A stretch of DNA of 64,000 nucleotides from Oscillospiraceae bacterium (GTDB taxonomy: Bacteria; Bacillota; Clostridia; Oscillospirales; Ruminococcaceae), in NCBI GenBank assembly GCA_021199855.1, contig JAJQHD010000048.1, positions 26,501 to 90,500 on the forward strand. The letters run 5' to 3'. The position numbers were made by a program, and so were the translations under genes. This document shows, in pieces, positions 1-8,817 of this stretch. The number at the start of each line of letters is the position of its first letter. Position 1 is the first letter of the stretch. The notes under the pieces were generated by a model. It searched no databases, was not told where the DNA came from, and was given only the letters and a program-made list of their open reading frames with translations.

Positions 1-944
1 ATGCCAACTCTGTCGCAGTCCGGGTCGGTTGCAAGAAGCAAATCGGGCTTTACAGTCTTGCAGAGCTCCAAGCCAAGGTGCAAAGCTTCCTTGATTTCGG
101 GATTCGGGAATGGGCAGGTGGGGAAGTGACCGTCCGGGTTCTCCTGCTCGGGAACAACGGTAACATCGTTTACACCGATTCTCTTTAAGATTGCTCTTAC
201 AGGCTTGTTACCGGTTCCGTTAAGAGGAGTGTAAACAACCTTCAATCCGCTTGCGGCGCAAATCTCCGGGTGAATCTGCTGCTTCTGAACTTCGTCAAGA
301 TATGCAGTGATGACGTCCTGAGAGATGTATTCGATCATGCCGTTAGCAAGACCCTCTTCAAATCCGACGAGCTTCGCTCCGCCGAACATGGGAGTAGCAT
401 TAATTTTTCCGAGAACTGTGTCAGCCGCTTCGATAGTCATCTGGCAACCGTCCGAGCCGTAAGCCTTGTATCCGTTGTACTTCGAAGGATTGTGAGAAGC
501 GGTGCAGACGATACCTGCCTTGCAGTGAAGGGTTCTTACAGCCCACGAAAGCATAGGCGTTGGCATAAGCTCGCTGTAGATATAAGCCTTGATTCCGTTT
601 CCGGCAAGAACTCTTGCCGCTTCTTTCGAGAAGAGATCCGACTTGATTCTCGAATCGTAAGCGATGGCAACAGCATTGTCCTGCCCGGGATAAGCTTCGT
701 TGACATAATCGGCAAGTCCTTGGGTAGCTCTTCTTATCGTGTAGATATTGAGTCTGTAGGTTCCAGCTCCTATTACGCCACGAAGTCCTCCGGTACCGAA
801 TTCGAGGTCGCGGTAGAAGCGGTCTTTAATCTCCTCATCGTTTCCATCAACCGACTTTAGCTCCTCGATAAGGTCGGGATCTTCCGTTGCGTTTTCAAGC
901 CAGAGCTTATAGAGCTCAGCCTCACTTGGTCTTATTTCACTCAT
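1..944 (-). CDS. Phospho-sugar mutase (phosphoglucomutase/phosphomannomutase family), 5' part
   Basis: Interconverts hexose 1- and 6-phosphates, in this branch most likely alpha-D-glucose phosphates feeding glycogen and wall precursors; cytosolic. Only the N-terminal ~314 residues are present, because the gene runs off the left edge. The frame starts MSEIRPSEAELYKLW and shows the phosphoserine loop TASHNP (Ser150) with NGYK following, and the metal loop DPDCDR (307-312) right at the edge. FGTGGLRG near residue 50 is typical of the PgcA/PgmB-like branch, whose members are about 560-580 residues. The ATG at 944 follows a GGGG-rich ribosome site. It is co-directional with telA 47 bp upstream. 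Family is certain; exact substrate is inferred. Confidence 0.9.
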   Translation of the reverse strand, partial: MSEIRPSEAELYKLWLENATEDPDLIEELKSVDGNDEEIKDRFYRDLEFGTGGLRGVIGAGTYRLNIYTIRRATQGLADYVNEAYPGQDNAVAIAYDSRIKSDLFSKEAARVLAGNGIKAYIYSELMPTPMLSWAVRTLHCKAGIVCTASHNPSKYNGYKAYGSDGCQMTIEAADTVLGKINATPMFGGAKLVGFEEGLANGMIEYISQDVITAYLDEVQKQQIHPEICAASGLKVVYTPLNGTGNKPVRAILKRIGVNDVTVVPEQENPDGHFPTCPFPNPEIKEALHLGLELCKTVKPDLLLATDPDCDRVG

Positions 945-991
945 GGTAAAATGCCCCTTTCAATGTATTTTTATAGTTCGGCAAGAAGCAA

Positions 992-2146
992 TCAGGCTTC
1001 ATCGCCGTTACGAATCTGTAAAAGCTTCTGCTTGAGGTCGTCCTCCATCTTGACCATCTCTGCCTCAGCGGCGAGTCTTGCGGCACGTCCGTCAGACTGA
1101 ATCTTCATGACGTCGTCAAGAGTCTGGATGAGCTGATCGTTGGTCTCCTTCAAGGTCTCAATATCGACAATTCCTCTTTCTGCCTCCTGAGCAGTTTCAA
1201 CAGAAGCAGTGTAAAGCTTCTCGGCGTTCTGCTTGAGAAGAGCATTTGTGATGTCGGTAACCTGTCTCTGAGCCTGAGCCGCCTCTGTCGAGTGCTCGAT
1301 TCCAAGAGCCAGAACCATCTGATTCTTCCATAGAGGAATAGTATTGTTCAGGGTTGTCTGGATCTTCTCGACCATGACATTGTCGTTATTCTGGATCATG
1401 CGAATCTGCGGAGCAGTCTGAATAGCGATAGTTCTCGTGAGTTCAAGGTCGTGAATCTTCTTTTCAAACCTGTCGCACTTGTCGGCTAAATCTCTTGCCG
1501 CCTGTGCGTCTTCAGCAAGACCTGTCTCCTTAGCCTTCGCTTCGAGCTCTTTAAGCTTGCCACCCCGGACTTCCTCGAGCTTCTGCTTGCCAGCCATGAT
1601 GTACATAGTCAGCTCCTTGAAGTAGGCTAAATTCTGATCGTACATCTTGTCAAGGACGGCAGAGTCCTTCAGGAGTCTTACCTGATGTTGCTGAAGAGCG
1701 TCGGCAATTTTCTCGACGTTGACCTCAGCCTTCGCATATTTGGCTTTCATAGTTTCAAGCTTGTTCGACTGCTTGCGGAAGAAGCCACGAATGCCCTTTT
1801 CTTCCTCTTCGTTGATGCCCTTGAGCTCGTTTACCATGCTTGAGATAAGATCTCCGACCTCACCTAAATCCTGAGTGCGGACACTGGCGAGTGCGGCATC
1901 GGAAAAATCAGCCATCTTCTTCTGAGTGCTGGCACCATACTGCATAATCTGAGCGGTGTTTTCGACGTCGATCTTGGCGGCAAATTCCGTGACAGCCTTT
2001 TGCTCTTCCGGAGTCAGTGTGGTGTCGGCGATCTGAGTCGGCTTCTTGTCAGCTTCGACAATCTCCGCCACAGCCTGTGATTCGGCATCCGGTTCTAAAG
2101 TCAGATGTGGAACGCCGGTGAATTCTTGCTCGTTTACATTATCCAT
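992..2146 (-). CDS. telA: TelA-family protein (toxic anion resistance family)
   Basis: Cytosolic, almost wholly helical coiled-coil protein of 384 residues. It matches the TelA/YaaN family through the RGFFRKQSNKLETMKAKYAKA segment type, the central IAIQTAPQIRMIQNNDNVM block and the IPLWKNQMVLAL segment. Homologues were named for tellurite resistance, but the physiological role is unsettled and probably concerns the cell envelope. The ATG at 2146 is chosen over the one at 2152 because AGGAG lies 7 bp upstream of it and only 1 bp from the earlier codon. It lies 53 bp behind xpaC, the classic xpaC-telA pairing, so the two very likely form an operon read from the promoter near 3450. Confidence 0.88.
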   Translation of the reverse strand: MDNVNEQEFTGVPHLTLEPDAESQAVAEIVEADKKPTQIADTTLTPEEQKAVTEFAAKIDVENTAQIMQYGASTQKKMADFSDAALASVRTQDLGEVGDLISSMVNELKGINEEEEKGIRGFFRKQSNKLETMKAKYAKAEVNVEKIADALQQHQVRLLKDSAVLDKMYDQNLAYFKELTMYIMAGKQKLEEVRGGKLKELEAKAKETGLAEDAQAARDLADKCDRFEKKIHDLELTRTIAIQTAPQIRMIQNNDNVMVEKIQTTLNNTIPLWKNQMVLALGIEHSTEAAQAQRQVTDITNALLKQNAEKLYTASVETAQEAERGIVDIETLKETNDQLIQTLDDVMKIQSDGRAARLAAEAEMVKMEDDLKQKLLQIRNGDEA

Positions 2147-2199
2147 AGTCATGCTCCTGTTCTTGATGTTTGATTTTTATGTTATTGTTATTTTTGCTC

Positions 2200-3399
2200 T
2201 TATTTGAAATCGTCCTCGGTGAGACCCTCCTGCGCAAGAAGGGTATTCAGAACGGAAATGTCGCTCGAAACGTCCATAGCAGTGTCGGAGAACAGCTCAT
2301 CGAGAAGCTTTTCAAACGCCAGATTCAAGGTATCAAGGGTCTCCTCAATCTCACGCTTTGACGCCTGGATGTTCTCGCCCTGAACCGGCTGTTTGTCCAT
2401 GTCGGCATAGGCATTGAGAAGCTTCACAGTCATAGGAAGATAGTAATCCATGAGCTTCTTGAGGTCAGGGACAATCTCGGGATTGGTTTCAGCTCTCTCG
2501 AAAATCCGCCTGACTATAAGCTCCATTCTTGAAATCTTCCCGGAAATCTCTTCTCCCGGGATGGCATCATTGCAGGCTCTTATCTGAGCAATAAAACTGT
2601 TGCCCTTGTCAAGGACTTCCTGAAGCTTCGCATCCTTCTCCGACTCACGCTCCTTAGCTTTGTCCTTGACCGACTGCTCTGCCTGCTTGATTAAGCTCTT
2701 CTGGTAGTCTTCATAGGTTTCATCACTTGTTATAAGAACCGTCTGCTTGTCATCCAGATGACCCTCCAGAAAAAGCCCGTCATTTATCATTCTTTTCAGC
2801 TCTTTGCGGACTTTCTTTGCGCTCTTTCCAACGCCCTGTGAAAGTTTTTCGATTGTACAAAGTGTCTTGTTGCCTAAAATCTGCCTGTAGGTCTTGAACC
2901 TGTTCGCGAAGCCTACCTGCTTGCCGCCACTGACAATGAGCGGAAGACCGACAACTATTCCGGCAAAGGCAGGCAAAACAGTAATCAGACCGAAGTCAAT
3001 ATAGAACCACCATCCGACAAAGCCTATCAGTGCCGAAAGGCAGACAGCTCCTCCTGCAAGTATAATTCCGCCGATTATCTTCATAATCCCGCCTGATGTA
3101 ATCTTCTGCGGATTGCCATAAAGTGCAGGCAAATTATTCGCAGACGGAACCACTTTGGGAGCAGACTTTGTCCCATCCTGGTAACTGTCATCATCGTAAT
3201 ATTCGGCATCATCGTAGTATGAACGCGAACAGCCACCGGTTGCTCTTCTGAACATTCCGGTGCCCATATTTATAACATTTCCAACAAGGTTGCGAACCGA
3301 CTCATTCAGCTCGCTGTAATCCTGAGAATTAACAGCTTTGTCAATGACATCGCGGATGTCGTCGCCCAGATCATCCCAATTTAAACTGCTCTTCGCCAT
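2200..3399 (-). CDS. xpaC: XpaC-like membrane protein (5-bromo-4-chloroindolyl phosphate hydrolysis family)
   Basis: A 399-residue protein with a polar N-terminal ~100 residues (Tyr/Asp-rich stretch around 60-75), two hydrophobic segments at about residues 103-155 suggesting a membrane hairpin, and a long charged helical cytoplasmic part to the C-terminus. This matches the XpaC family, named after a Bacillus phenotype rather than a proven hydrolase activity. The pairing with telA immediately downstream supports the call. Start ATG has GAGAGGAT at proper spacing. The function is probably structural or envelope-related; no catalytic motif is visible. Confidence 0.8.
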   Translation of the reverse strand: MAKSSLNWDDLGDDIRDVIDKAVNSQDYSELNESVRNLVGNVINMGTGMFRRATGGCSRSYYDDAEYYDDDSYQDGTKSAPKVVPSANNLPALYGNPQKITSGGIMKIIGGIILAGGAVCLSALIGFVGWWFYIDFGLITVLPAFAGIVVGLPLIVSGGKQVGFANRFKTYRQILGNKTLCTIEKLSQGVGKSAKKVRKELKRMINDGLFLEGHLDDKQTVLITSDETYEDYQKSLIKQAEQSVKDKAKERESEKDAKLQEVLDKGNSFIAQIRACNDAIPGEEISGKISRMELIVRRIFERAETNPEIVPDLKKLMDYYLPMTVKLLNAYADMDKQPVQGENIQASKREIEETLDTLNLAFEKLLDELFSDTAMDVSSDISVLNTLLAQEGLTEDDFK

Positions 3400-3439
3400 G
3401 CTATCCTCTCATTTCTTGAAAGTCAATCCTAATCATCTA

Positions 3440-3468
3440 ATTATACCGCATTTTTTATCACTTTACAA
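3440..3468 (-). promoter_or_regulatory. Sigma-A promoter for xpaC-telA
   Basis: On the minus strand -35 TTGTAA (3463-3468) and -10 TATAAT (3440-3445) are separated by exactly 17 bp, about 40 bp upstream of the xpaC start codon. The -10 is a perfect consensus. Confidence 0.75.
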
Positions 3469-3545
3469 GTGCCGATGAGCGGTTTAACGTAATTTTCGCA
3501 TAAATTCAGAGTCTGTCACTTTTTGCTGGACCTTTGTAAGCACTA

Positions 3546-5078
3546 TTATTCGTTTTCCCAGTACTTTCTGTCAAGGCAACGATATCTTACAGCCTGGGCA
3601 ACATGCTTGCGATCAATCCGCTCTTCGCCGTCCATGTCAGCCATGGTCCTTGAGACTTTCAGAATCCGGTCATAAGCCCTTGCTGATAAACCGAGACGGT
3701 CGAAGACTTCGCCGAGAAGCGTATTTGCATCTTCAGTAAGCGGGCAGACTTCGTGCAGGACTTCAGATGTGATTCGGGCATTGCAGGTGATTCCGGTGCC
3801 CTTGTATCTCTCATTCTGGATTTCTCTTGCTTTCTGGACTCTCTCGCGGATAGCGGCACTTGGCTCTTCTTTCTTTGTTGAAGAGATGTTCTCATACTCA
3901 ACCGGTGCAACCTCAATGTGCAAATCGAATCTGTCAAGGAGCGGTCCCGAAATCTTTGAGAGATACTGCGATACCTGCTTTTTGGTGCAGACGCACTTCT
4001 TCTTCGGATGACCGTAGTAGCCGCAGGGACATGGATTCATCGCCGCAACAAGCATAATGTTCGACGGGTATGTAACTGTGCCAGATGCTCTTGAAATCGT
4101 GACCTTTCCGTCCTCAATCGGCTGGCGGAGGATTTCAAGAGTTGAGCGTGAAAATTCAGCAAGCTCGTCAAGGAACAGAAGCCCATTGTGCGCCAAAGAT
4201 ATTTCTCCGGGTCTGGGAATTCCTCCACCGCCTGCAAGACCGGCTGTCGAAACAGTATGGTGCGGAGCGCGGAAGGGTCTTTCGGTAACCAATGGCGCAT
4301 TCTTGTCAATAAGACCTGCTATAGAGTAGATGTTGGTCGTTTCTATCGACTCTTCAAAAGTCATTTTCGGAAGAATTGACGGAAGCCTCTTGGCGAGCAT
4401 ACTCTTGCCTGAACCGGGAGAACCGATCATAAGAAGATTGTGACCTCCACATGCGGCAACTTCCAGAGCCTTCTTCGCAAACTGCTGACCCTTGACATCG
4501 GCAAAGTCGAGTAGATCTCCCATATTCTTTTCAGTCGGAACATAAGGTGGAGCCTTTTCGAGAATTATGTCTCCGCTCAGGAAGTGGGCAAGTTCACTCA
4601 GAGATTCAACGCCATAGACTTCTATGCCTTCAACAACGGAAGCTTCGTATGCGTTCTCTTTCGGAACATACATCTTCTTTACGCCCATCCGATGGGCAAA
4701 TATCGTCATAGGAAGGACACCGTTTATCGGGCGCAGATCTCCACCCAGAGAAAGCTCACCGACAAAGCAGGAATCCTCAGTGCGCTCAATCGGGAACATG
4801 CCTGTTGACGCAAGAATAGCGACCGCTATCGCTAGGTCGTGTGATGAGCCACTTTTCTTGACATCGGCTGGAGCAAGGTTTACAACTATGCTGACTGGAG
4901 GAAAGCGAAGCCTTGAGGAGCGGAATGCAGAACGGATTCTCTCGCGCGACTCCTTGACGGCAATATCAGCAAGACCGACAATATCAAATCTCTCCATGCC
5001 CTTTGACGCTTCAACTTCAACGCTGACCTCAAAGGCATTCATTCCGAACAGTCCTACACTTTTAATTTCCGAAAACAT
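3546..5078 (-). CDS. yifB: YifB/ComM family Mg chelatase-like AAA+ ATPase
   Basis: A 510-residue AAA+ protein of the ComM/YifB family. The N-terminal ~170 residues form the Lon-like substrate/chelatase region (VGLADIAVKESRERIRSA, SSHDLAIAVAIL). The ATPase follows, with Walker A GSPGSGKS around residue 215, Walker B LLFLDELAEF, the sensor AAMNPCPCGYYG and the C-terminal helical domain. In Gram-negatives ComM promotes branch migration during natural transformation; in Clostridia the role is inferred to be DNA recombination-related. The ATG at 5078 is preferred to the upstream GTG because AAAGG precedes it at ordinary spacing, and homologues begin MFSxIKS. A full-length intact gene. Confidence 0.93.
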   Translation of the reverse strand: MFSEIKSVGLFGMNAFEVSVEVEASKGMERFDIVGLADIAVKESRERIRSAFRSSRLRFPPVSIVVNLAPADVKKSGSSHDLAIAVAILASTGMFPIERTEDSCFVGELSLGGDLRPINGVLPMTIFAHRMGVKKMYVPKENAYEASVVEGIEVYGVESLSELAHFLSGDIILEKAPPYVPTEKNMGDLLDFADVKGQQFAKKALEVAACGGHNLLMIGSPGSGKSMLAKRLPSILPKMTFEESIETTNIYSIAGLIDKNAPLVTERPFRAPHHTVSTAGLAGGGGIPRPGEISLAHNGLLFLDELAEFSRSTLEILRQPIEDGKVTISRASGTVTYPSNIMLVAAMNPCPCGYYGHPKKKCVCTKKQVSQYLSKISGPLLDRFDLHIEVAPVEYENISSTKKEEPSAAIRERVQKAREIQNERYKGTGITCNARITSEVLHEVCPLTEDANTLLGEVFDRLGLSARAYDRILKVSRTMADMDGEERIDRKHVAQAVRYRCLDRKYWENE

Positions 5079-5115
5079 ACCGATCACCCTTTCCTGGCTA
5101 ATATATTCTTTTACT

Positions 5116-5144
5116 ATTCTACATTATTTGAGCCCTTTATTCAA
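5116..5144 (-). promoter_or_regulatory. Promoter for yifB
   Basis: Minus-strand -35 TTGAAT (5139-5144) and -10 TAGAAT (5116-5121) with a 17-bp spacer, 38 bp upstream of the start. It overlaps the inverted repeat at 5129-5151. Confidence 0.55.
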
Positions 5145-5151
5145 GGGCTCA
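5129..5151. repeat. Stem-loop between yifB and the VirD4-like gene
   Basis: Perfect 9-bp inverted repeat around GAGCCCTT/AAGGGCTC with a 5-nt loop, just downstream of the VirD4-like gene. No clear U-run follows, so it may end transcription weakly or be an operator over the yifB promoter. Confidence 0.45.
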
Positions 5152-5197
5152 GGGGTTCTTTCTTCAAAAAAATTTCGGAAATCTGCATGATTACAGC

Positions 5198-6178
5198 CTA
5201 TTCTTCTCTCACAGGCATCACAGTTCCCAACTCGACATTGTAGTCAAATATCAGTGGAACGTCTTTTGCTAGATATGGATAGCATCTTCCGCGGAAGATA
5301 ATGTTTTCGTTCTTCTGAATCCTCTGAAGCCTTGATACAGACAACAGTGGTCGATCGAATTCGTTTTTTCCTGCAAGCTGACTGATGTACTCAAGAAAAG
5401 ATATCTCTCTGCTGTGCAGATAGATAAGAGTTCCGCAGTTGTCGAGGATGGTTCTTGAGATGTGTTCTCCATACTTGTCTACCAGCTGTTCATATGACTG
5501 GATAACGAGGTGGAACCGGATGTTGCGGCTGCGGGCAGCTGTGAGCATCGACACCATGTCGGTGAGCATCGGCATGTTGCAGAATTCCTCCAGGATAAAG
5601 TTTACTCTTATCGGAAGGCTTCCTCCGAAGCCGTCTGCCGATTCAAGAAGCGACTCATAGCATTGGCTTATAAAAAGCGTGGCAAGGAAGTGGAAGGTGG
5701 TCTTCTCGTCCGGAACCACGAGGAAAATAGCTGTCTTCTTCACACCGATGTCGTCGATGTCGAAAGAAGAACTGGATAGCATTTCCGTCAATGCCGGTGC
5801 GGCTCTGAATATGCGAATAAGCTGGTCGAATGTCGACATTATGCACGACTTTGTGTTCTCAGCCGTAAGAGTCATGACACCTGCAAGATTCTGATATACA
5901 TCGCTGTCCTTCGGCAATGCCTCAAAGGCTCTTCTTAGGGCGCCGTTTGGGTACTTTTCATATCGATACTGAAGAAGCTTGCTGACTGTAATTTCCTGAC
6001 CTAATTCGAGAATCAGCTTGCAGATTCCGAGGGCAAATTGCCCTGCGGATTCGTTCCAGTATTTGTCTTTGTCACTTGAAGAACGGTTGATGAACAACCT
6101 GTCAAGCAGGTCGTTAAGAAGCAGAACAGCCGTGTTCTTGTCTCCCGAAAAGTACAGCTTGTTTATCTTTCCGAACAT
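5198..6178 (-). CDS. VirD4/TraG-like ATPase, C-terminal part of a frame-broken gene
   Basis: Encodes most of a TraG/VirD4 (T4CP/HerA-like) ATPase after the P-loop: the NMFGKINKLYFSGDKN start, the all-alpha region, a Walker-B-like FILEEFCNMP block and the HLVIQSYEQLVDKYG sensor typical of coupling proteins. The listed ATG is internal. The frame is open upstream to about 6250 and continues GYKPVIINLRN directly from the N-terminal fragment, joined by a -1 shift at an A7 run. No ribosome site precedes this ATG, so it is not an independent gene. No relaxase or mating-channel genes are nearby. Role in DNA or protein translocation is unproven. Confidence 0.8.
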   Translation of the reverse strand: MFGKINKLYFSGDKNTAVLLLNDLLDRLFINRSSSDKDKYWNESAGQFALGICKLILELGQEITVSKLLQYRYEKYPNGALRRAFEALPKDSDVYQNLAGVMTLTAENTKSCIMSTFDQLIRIFRAAPALTEMLSSSSFDIDDIGVKKTAIFLVVPDEKTTFHFLATLFISQCYESLLESADGFGGSLPIRVNFILEEFCNMPMLTDMVSMLTAARSRNIRFHLVIQSYEQLVDKYGEHISRTILDNCGTLIYLHSREISFLEYISQLAGKNEFDRPLLSVSRLQRIQKNENIIFRGRCYPYLAKDVPLIFDYNVELGTVMPVREE

Positions 6179-6222
6179 GTTGTAGGAGTCAGGAGATTTC
6201 TGTGGGTTTCTGAGATTTATAA

Positions 6223-6555
6223 TTACCGGCTTGTAGCCCTTTTTTTGAGAAACGGTGTAGTCTTGGTTGCAAGTTCGCCCTTAGGGTCGATGATAATCAT
6301 CGATTCGCCCGCATCTGAGCAGGAGTATATCATCGGCAGAACATATCGAAGTGTTTTTGTTGAGCCGGTGTCGCCGTTGATGAGTGTGTGCGATTCGCTT
6401 GAATCGGTGTACAGCCTTTTTCCGTCAGCGAAGAGAACCGGTCCTCCCGAAGATTTTGGACCGTCGTTTTCAAGAGAAAATGATGCGAGTCCGTCAATGA
6501 ACTCTTCATCTGAAGCCATGTGTGAATCCTGGTAAGTGAGTCCGTCCTTTAACAT
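6223..6555 (-). CDS. VirD4/TraG-like ATPase, N-terminal part with P-loop
   Basis: N-terminal 110 codons of the same ATPase. Walker A is GDTGSTKT (about residues 65-72) and the strand-4 motif is MIIIDPKGEL, both standard for VirD4/TraG. The product then runs out of frame as KKRATSR and stops. The coding strand has seven A followed by GGG at 6239-6248. Slipping back one base restores KKKGYKPV and the downstream frame. AGGAGG lies at ideal distance from the ATG. The usual membrane-spanning N-terminus of coupling proteins is absent, so the ATPase is predicted to be cytosolic. Whether the shift is mutation, error or recoding cannot be told from one sequence. Confidence 0.8.
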   Translation of the reverse strand: MLKDGLTYQDSHMASDEEFIDGLASFSLENDGPKSSGGPVLFADGKRLYTDSSESHTLINGDTGSTKTLRYVLPMIYSCSDAGESMIIIDPKGELATKTTPFLKKRATSR

Positions 6556-6566
6556 GATTTTTCCTC

Positions 6567-7343
6567 CTATCTGTTGTTTGCAACGAATCCTATCCGCCCT
6601 GAAGAGTGAGGCTTGGAAGCGCCACCGAGATAGCTTATTTCAGAAATGTCTATTTCCGGACTGTAGTTCGGGTTGACTTCTCTTCTGAGAAGGAGCTGCC
6701 TTATCAGCTTTTCGGCTATCTCCTGATTTGAGACATCCGTCTCATCCCGGCTTCTGAATATCTGAGCAAGAGATTCTTTCACATCCTCCGATATATTCAA
6801 GCCGCTTCTTTTTGCAGCAGCTTCAATGCAATCAACGCATTCCTCCGGAGTGTAAGATTCGATTTTGACTGGAAGCCAGAAGTCAACACTGCACAGCCCG
6901 TTGTAAATGGAATTGATATGCTCTTTTGATCCTCCATCATCGACAGCCAGGACAATGAAACAAATCTCATCGTGCCTTTTCAGGTAGTCGAAGACAATCT
7001 GCAGTGAGCTGTTCGAGCCCTTTTTTGACCATTCCCTGTCGCATTCGATTATCACTATTCCTCTGAACTGGTAGTAGCAGTCCCTTGCGATGCTGACGCT
7101 TTCACCAAGACGCCTTACGAATGACTTGGCTGATTGCTGGTCGGAAAAGTATGGCATTATGATGCTGAATTTCTGCTTTGTTCCCATGAAGCTGATAAGC
7201 CTTCTCTGCTCGATTCCATCCGCAAGTTCCAAAGCGGCTCTCTCAAGCGACGAGTAGGACTTTCCTGTTAGGAAGAAGTCAGGACAGCTGTGCCCATCAA
7301 TCTTTCGTAAAACATCCTGCAAATCAAAATCCCTTATAGCCAT
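6567..7343 (-). CDS. AAA+-like protein without a canonical P-loop, partner of VirD4-like ATPase
   Basis: 258 residues, not confidently assigned to a named family. The order of elements resembles AAA+ clamp-loader/DnaA-type ATPases: a Walker-B-like strand FRGIVIIECD (about 92-101), a sensor-1-like strand FIVLAVDD, then LPVKIESYTPEECVDCI and a helical lid to about residue 225. No GxxxxGK[ST] motif is visible in the first 90 residues; the region GKSYSSLERAALELADGI may be a degraded remnant. The ribosome site TAGGAGGAATTC is strong. Only 11 bp separate it from the downstream VirD4-like gene, so the two are co-transcribed and probably act together. Confidence 0.6.
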   Translation of the reverse strand: MAIRDFDLQDVLRKIDGHSCPDFFLTGKSYSSLERAALELADGIEQRRLISFMGTKQKFSIIMPYFSDQQSAKSFVRRLGESVSIARDCYYQFRGIVIIECDREWSKKGSNSSLQIVFDYLKRHDEICFIVLAVDDGGSKEHINSIYNGLCSVDFWLPVKIESYTPEECVDCIEAAAKRSGLNISEDVKESLAQIFRSRDETDVSNQEIAEKLIRQLLLRREVNPNYSPEIDISEISYLGGASKPHSSGRIGFVANNR

Positions 7344-7452
7344 TTTGAATTCCTCCTATACGATTTCTTTTTTACACCTGTACAGTCGCCGGACAAGCCT
7401 TTTTCCCGACGGGCGCCTGGCAGCAAAATTACACTTAATCACGATTTTATTA

Positions 7453-7481
7453 TGGATTTTCGTATTGCGATGTGCTATAAT
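7453..7481 (+). promoter_or_regulatory. Extended -10 promoter for ispDF
   Basis: TGCTATAAT (extended -10, TATAAT at 7476-7481) with a weak -35 TGGATT at 7453-7458, 47 bp before the ispDF start. The rest of 7344-7528 between the divergent genes holds no coding frame. Confidence 0.6.
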
Positions 7482-7528
7482 GAGAAAAATAGAGTATTTG
7501 CCTTCATGAAAGTATATAGGGAGAACCG

Positions 7529-8689
7529 ATGATGATAAAAAGTATATCAGAGCTTATGGCTGAATTCCGTTCCGCGGAGCTCATTCTTGCGTGTGGCGGA
7601 AGAAGCACCCGGATGGGTGGAGAAAACAAGCTTCTGTCGATGATTTCGGGCAGACCTTGCATTTATCGCGCCTGCAAGCCGTTCTGCGAATTTCCGGAGA
7701 TAAAGCGGATAATAATTTCAGCTCCTGAAGAGCTTTTTGACACCTACAAAGCGGCTCTCGACGGCATAAACAAGCCGATCTTGTTTGTTAATTCCGGTGA
7801 AACCCGTCAGCAGTCGGTTACAAACGCAGTAAAGGCTGCAACTGAAGACATAATCATGATTCACGACGGCGCAAGACCGCTGGTCTCACATGATGAGATA
7901 AAAGCATCTCTTGACGACGCTTTTGAGTATGGGAGCTCGATAATCTCAACTCCGATGACCGAGACGATAAGATTCTCAGATGGCGAGACTTCCTATTCTC
8001 CCGACCGTTCAAAGTTCTATCTCATAAAAACTCCTCAGAGCTTTTCCCGTAAGCTTTATCTCTACGCTCTGGAGAATTCAACCGGCGACTATACCGACGA
8101 CGCACAGCTTCTCGATTCTGTCGGCATAACGCCACATCTTACAATGGGAAGTAGAAATAACATAAAAATTACCGTTTCGGAGGATTTAAAGATGGCAGAA
8201 GGATTTACCGGAAGTTCAATAAGAATCGGTCACGGCTACGATGTTCATAAGCTCGTTCCCGACAGGAAGCTTATCTTAGGTGGAGTCGAAATACCATATA
8301 CTCTCGGGCTTCTTGGTCATTCCGACGCCGATGTTTTGACACATGCTCTCATGGATTCACTCTTGGGAGCGGCGGCACTCGGTGACATAGGAAAGCTCTT
8401 CCCGGATTCCGACGACCGCTACAAGGGCGCAGACAGCATCGAACTGTTAAAAGAAGTCTGCCGTGTTCTCAGAGCCAATGGCTTTGAGATAGTCAACACT
8501 GATATCACTGTAATCGCCCAGAAGCCGAAGCTTGCATCGTATATTCTCACTATGCGGGAAACTCTGGCGTCGGCAATGGGAATCGACATCGGTTCTGTCT
8601 CTGTAAAAGCTACCACCGAGGAAGGCTTGGGCTTCACAGGAACGGGCGAGGGAATATCCGCACATGCTGTTTCTCTCATAAAAGGCTGA
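7529..8689 (+). CDS. ispDF: Bifunctional IspDF (MEP cytidylyltransferase / MECDP synthase)
   Basis: Carries out two steps of the methylerythritol phosphate route to isoprenoids: CTP-dependent cytidylylation of MEP (IspD) and cyclisation of CDP-ME 2-phosphate (IspF). Residues ~1-225 form IspD, with the nucleotide-binding [13 protein letters not shown] loop, HDGARPLV and TDDAQLL. Residues ~230-386 form IspF, with IGHGYDVH (metal ligands), [25 protein letters not shown] and the [16 protein letters not shown] end. The IspD loop differs from the usual AAGxGxRM by a Cys and shifted Gly. IspD and IspF are normally separate in Firmicutes. A second ATG at 7532 has slightly better spacing to AGGGAG. 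Confidence 0.95.
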   Translation: MMIKSISELMAEFRSAELILACGGRSTRMGGENKLLSMISGRPCIYRACKPFCEFPEIKRIIISAPEELFDTYKAALDGINKPILFVNSGETRQQSVTNAVKAATEDIIMIHDGARPLVSHDEIKASLDDAFEYGSSIISTPMTETIRFSDGETSYSPDRSKFYLIKTPQSFSRKLYLYALENSTGDYTDDAQLLDSVGITPHLTMGSRNNIKITVSEDLKMAEGFTGSSIRIGHGYDVHKLVPDRKLILGGVEIPYTLGLLGHSDADVLTHALMDSLLGAAALGDIGKLFPDSDDRYKGADSIELLKEVCRVLRANGFEIVNTDITVIAQKPKLASYILTMRETLASAMGIDIGSVSVKATTEEGLGFTGTGEGISAHAVSLIKG

Positions 8690-8704
8690 TTAAATTATTC
8701 TCAT

Positions 8705-8731
8705 AAAGCTCTGCTCCGGCAGGGCTTTTTT
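8705..8731 (+). terminator. Rho-independent terminator after ispDF
   Basis: 10-bp stem AAAGCTCTGC/GCAGGGCTTT (one G-U) with a TCCG loop, followed by a T6 run. Confidence 0.9.
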
Positions 8732-8817
8732 GTTGTGGCAGTGCAATCTGTTTTCACATATACTATGTTAGCCTCTTGTATTCAGGAGGCAGTAACAAGT
8801 GCGAGGTGCACTTTGAA

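Noticed and set aside
270..860. 196-codon open frame on the plus strand over the mutase gene
   Set aside because: The minus strand there carries the TASHNP and DPDCDR motifs of a sugar mutase; the plus frame has no ribosome site and no recognisable sequence. Similar opposite-strand frames inside dnaE, recJ, the ATPase and other genes were rejected on the same grounds.
992..3399. Tellurite-resistance operon
   Set aside because: The telA/xpaC pair is widespread as envelope-associated genes; none of the terB/C/D/E genes that mark true tellurite operons is nearby.
6178..6250. Separate gene starting at ATG 6178
   Set aside because: No ribosome site, and the frame runs upstream through sequence that continues the P-loop fragment; it is one gene with a frame break.
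5198..7343. Integrative conjugative element
   Set aside because: Only the VirD4-like ATPase is present; no relaxase, VirB4, integrase, att repeats or cargo, and housekeeping genes lie on both sides.
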